DNA from: Capitella teleta
Taxonomy: Eukaryota > Annelida > Polychaeta > Capitellidae
Assembly: GCA_000328365.1 (NCBI GenBank)
Contig: KB293746.1
Coordinates: 80,554 to 144,553, forward strand
Reading direction: 5' to 3'
Length of the DNA: 64,000 nt
The position numbers and the translations under genes are program-made. Positions 60,685 to 64,000 of this stretch are shown piece after piece. Within the stretch, counting starts at the first letter, position 1. The number at the start of each line of letters is the position of its first letter. Below the pieces are notes generated by a model. That model saw nothing but the letters and a program-made list of their open reading frames with translations. It was not told the origin of the DNA and made no database searches.

Positions 60685-60810
60685 CGCGCTCGGAGCATAG
60701 AGACTGTGTTCTCGGCCTCCGCACCAGCAGCGGGAGAGAACGAATGTCAGACAATCCCCATATACAGCGCCCCGGACAAAAGCCGAAGCCATTCATCACA
60801 AAAACACCAG
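60685..60810 (+). CDS. Protocadherin cytoplasmic exon 2
   Basis: 126 bases, 42 codons, phase 0 at both ends. A strong acceptor (TTGTTGTCTCCCACAG) precedes it and the donor CAG-GTGGGG follows. It reads RARSIETVFSASAPA and ends SRSHSSQKHQ: polar, serine-rich, like protocadherin tails. It joins in frame to the donor at 58317 and to the exon at 61233. Two other frames are also open across it, but only this one fits the phases. Confidence 0.7.
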
Positions 60811-61232
60811 GTGGGGCCACGTTGCACAAACTGTTTATGGCTTAGACCGCAAGAGGACGCTCGTCTTGGGAGACCGGGGCCCCAAGTCAATAGCCACAAA
60901 ATCTGACGCATGTATTCTATGCTTGTGTCTAATCTACTAGACTGCAAGAATACGATAGACCACATACTTGTGTATACCATGCAGTGCGCATTTGGTTGTG
61001 TAAACTATGTATTAGTCAGTATTGAATACAAATTATATATGAAAGCTTGTATTGTGGCTTTCCTTTTGCATGTGAGTCCAACTGTGAACTGACTGAATGG
61101 GAAGCAATGATATGTGGGTGACATCATACTATATGAAATATCTGCTTATGTAATGTTTCACCATCTTGCTCCACATGTAGGTTACATATACCAGATCTTT
61201 GATAATTGAGTCATATTGCCTCCATTTCGCAG

Positions 61233-61356
61233 GCTCACTCAGGGGAGCCCAGCAACAGAGACGTCGACCAATGTAGTCAGCATTCCGGCGACGGATCATT
61301 CACTGACAGTGGTAGAGGACCAAGTGAAGAAGGGGAAGCCCTGCATCACGTCAGAG
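61233..61356 (+). CDS. Protocadherin cytoplasmic exon 3
   Basis: 124 bases between the acceptor CTCCATTTCGCAG and a donor GAG-GTTCGG. Phase 0 at entry, phase 1 at exit. It encodes AHSGEPSNRDVDQ and FTDSGRGPSEEG, an acidic serine-rich block of the kind conserved in non-clustered protocadherin tails. DSGRGPS also fits the phosphodegron pattern read by beta-TrCP. The next intron is only 83 bp. Confidence 0.75.
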
Positions 61357-61439
61357 GTTCGGCATGCTCTCATTTATAAAGCAGCTATTAGACAAACGAC
61401 GTTGGCAATTTAATGCATGTTTCAATTGTTTCTTTATAG

Positions 61440-61789
61440 TTCGACAAAACCTATACAACGCGGCAAACCTACCTCAACCCACAATATCCGGAGTACGCCC
61501 TCTGCCACCGTGTCCGCCCCCGCCCCCAGCAAGGGCAATTACCAGTAACTATGGCAATAGCGGGTTAAGCAGCTACAAGGCCCCAAAGCTACAGACATTT
61601 GCTCCGGACAATGAACTTAAACCCGGACAACGTACCCTACCTGCAAAGCATCACGTGACCTTCGAGCGGTCCCCGAACGGTCCCTCTCACATTTACAGCA
61701 ACGTGCCTAAACCGAATCGCCAGTCCGGAGTGGCCACCCTGCCGTTGCGCTCAACGCCAACCAAGAAGATGGAAAGCATCATTGTATGA
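61440..61789 (+). CDS. Protocadherin cytoplasmic exon 4 (long-tail end)
   Basis: Starts after TTTCTTTATAG; two bases complete the codon begun in exon 3, exactly as the phase requires. It encodes the last 115 residues plus that codon, with a CPPPPPA proline run and HHVTF (1018-1022), which fits the protein phosphatase 1 docking pattern and lies where delta-1 protocadherins carry RRVTF. The full long form would be 1063 residues. A stop at 61787-61789 is followed by AATAAA at 61815-61820. Confidence 0.78.
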
Positions 61790-61814
61790 GGCCGGAATTG
61801 CCTCCAAATATCTG

Positions 61815-61820
61815 AATAAA
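61815..61820 (+). terminator. Polyadenylation signal, long-tail protocadherin form
   Basis: AATAAA 26 bases after the stop. It is close to the stop codon, so a later signal (for example ATTAAA near 62184) may be the one mainly used. Confidence 0.45.
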
Positions 61821-64000
61821 ATGGCGGGGGTATTGTTGTCTGATTGTATGGTTCACTGCTGGTCTCCTGCGCCCAATATTGCAAGACCGACGAGTTGTTG
61901 CTATTTCGGATAAAGTGCAGCTTCCATTTTCACAAAGAAAGAATCGCCACAAGAAGTCCCGAGCATTTTTTACTCTCACTTCTCACTATGATCATCTGCT
62001 GAATGGCTGGACCATGTGACGTTGGCCATCTTGCGTTAATAGTTATGTAATAGCGTTTGATAAATGTTGCACTTGAAGTATTGCACACGAATAGGCAATT
62101 GATGAATTATCTTTTAATCACGTCTCACTTTCCGCAAGATTGGCGGTATTAATGGTGCTTTATATGTCAATATGTTGAGAAATAATTAAATACATTTGTG
62201 ATGCCAAAATCTGTGTTTTCATTTTATATGACACAGGTAATGTATTAGGGCCTCGCAGTTGGCGGTCTAGCAGCCACACAGAGGACTATTCAGGTGCTCT
62301 AAGACCGATGTCACCTTCCCTCATCTGACAGATGAGCCATGCTTGCTGAAAGGACCACAGATCAATGCATGGCAGAGATGACGCAGTTTGTCAATCAAAT
62401 ATATTATGTAATTTATGGAAATGAACCAGAGAGTTGACCTCAGAATTGATTAACAATTTGAGGCAATAACTTGAATAGCAGAAACCATTGATCGGAGTCA
62501 TCATCGGATTAGCGTGAAGGGCCAGCCAAAGATCGACTGACTCAATGTTTGAAAGTGACGCTGAATCCGGTAAGCCTCGATAAGCCGCACACATATAGTC
62601 ACTATCATAAAACAAGCATTAATAAGGTGTCTGATCTTCCCAAATATGGACGCTGTTATTTCATATGGTATCAACATGATTCATTAGGTCTGGAGTGCTC
62701 ACGCTGAGCCATTGGCAACTCGCCAATATTTGGATGAGCAGCTCAATGAATTCACGAGTGGCAAAGGACGTCAGAGGAGACACGGAGGACTTCGGGATAC
62801 TAACCTCGACTATTGCAATCGACAGATCCCAAGGGTTACATGACCCACATATGCAATACCATTGGCAATAGCATACCGCAACAGGATTCATCTGAGAATT
62901 ACATGTGTATTTATAATCATACGTTTACGGTTTCTGCTTCAAATACAAATAATTCCAGTTCATAGACACAATATTGCCATGTTTAAACACAAACCCATAC
63001 TTATAGGTATCAGTTTTTACATTACATGCCTAACTACACTCATTGAAAGTAGATAAATTACCACCATTAATAATTTTATGATAGACTTGGCTAATGTCGA
63101 AATTTTAAGGAGTGACTATTATGGCATTGCTGACCACACCGTGCAATAAGTGAGGGCAACTGACCGCGTGCTGCCAATTCACACTTCGCCCGAAGAAGGT
63201 CACGAAACATCATTAGAATAATGGGACCGCGGATACACTCGCAGGCAGACGATGCTTCTGTTCGCACTCCGCGCAATGTTCTCGCTGTAACCGCACTACT
63301 TAGTGCTCTTCCTCATAGAATTGCGCTCGGTGCAAAACATCTAATCGGCGGAAGGCGAGGATGGGGGATTGCATTCGCACTGTTTTTGGTGTATGGTGGA
63401 ATGACCAATGCATTGAAATACAAGAAAAGAACATGCCTTTAAGAGTCTCATTTAGGCTACGCTTCGGATTTGTTTACAAAATAGTTTTCCAGGTTGGATA
63501 ATGAAGATAGTGTACTTGGAAACCACGGTGATAACAGGAAGGTCAATTAACGCCCTTCGTTTTACATATGCACACACATCTCTATTTTCTGTTATCTTAT
63601 CAACATCTGATACCGAAATGATGGATAGAATTCTATTTACTCATATCGAATAATTGTTGTGATCCAAGGTAGATGCCACAAATTCAATCGATCCCAAATA
63701 TTTTCTCAAAGTAACTTTTGACAAACAGAGTGCATTGTGGTGCACCACCCGAATAGCAGAGAACGACCTTCAATTCACACGCAGTGCAAATGTCACCCTC
63801 ATAATAGACCTCATTGATAGCCATCGCAATAACTGATGATTAATCACCGCACTTCATTATGGAAAATGAACTGCATGAAACCAATATTTCTTCAATTTAA
63901 TGAGAGCATCATTATTTAGGATGGTGGCTTTGCAATCTATTCTCAATTGATATATTAATCAATTTAATTGTCGCCATGTTGCTGTTCTTGATTGAATTAC
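61821..64000. other. 3' flank of the protocadherin gene, no further gene seen
   Basis: Probably begins with 3' UTR. A block around 62812-62840 on the minus strand (AACCCTTGGGATCTGTCGAT) faintly recalls the SINE body but is too short to call. Open frames of 60-76 codons show no domain. Confidence 0.35.

Noticed and set aside
63221-63442. 73-codon frame near the right edge
   Set aside because: Slightly hydrophobic, but no family, no splice context and composition like its surroundings.

Overview
The window is eukaryotic nuclear DNA from an invertebrate animal: AT-rich, gene-poor, full of dispersed repeats, with clear metazoan genes. The genes are two cGAS-like nucleotidyltransferases, a Toll-like receptor without introns in its coding region, a BTB-BACK-Kelch protein and a seven-cadherin-repeat delta-1-type protocadherin. 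Intronless TLRs and expanded cGAS-like families are known from marine invertebrates such as echinoderms, hemichordates, amphioxus and several lophotrochozoans. I cannot fix the species. No viral, LTR or Polinton element was recognised.

Layout. 0-7 kb holds only repeats (families called R1 to R4 here) and a perfect 59-bp palindrome. 7.9-13.1 kb holds two head-to-tail cGAS-like genes on the minus strand, with a fresh tRNA-derived SINE between them. 13-23 kb is non-coding, with LINE fragments, SINE halves and a mariner-type MITE. 23.5-25.5 kb is the TLR gene on the plus strand. 26-31 kb holds further R1/R2 copies, a foldback element and a second MITE. 31.4-33.2 kb is the BTB-Kelch gene (minus); it carries one frame break, and a SINE sits two bases upstream of its start codon. 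33.5-55 kb is a gene desert with repeats, a GAGAA-type microsatellite and a poly(A)-ended retroposon. 55.1-61.8 kb is the protocadherin gene (plus): a CpG-rich promoter, one large exon for the ectodomain, membrane segment and proximal tail, then downstream exons in matching phase that give alternative cytoplasmic tails.

The two cGAS-like proteins (cytosolic nucleic-acid sensors by family) and the TLR (membrane pattern receptor by family) are three innate immune genes within 18 kb. The Kelch protein would be a CUL3 ubiquitin-ligase adaptor and the protocadherin an adhesion receptor. No shared pathway among these genes can be shown from sequence alone. The SINE family has moved recently: three copies keep target-site duplications of 16, 13 and 11 bp.
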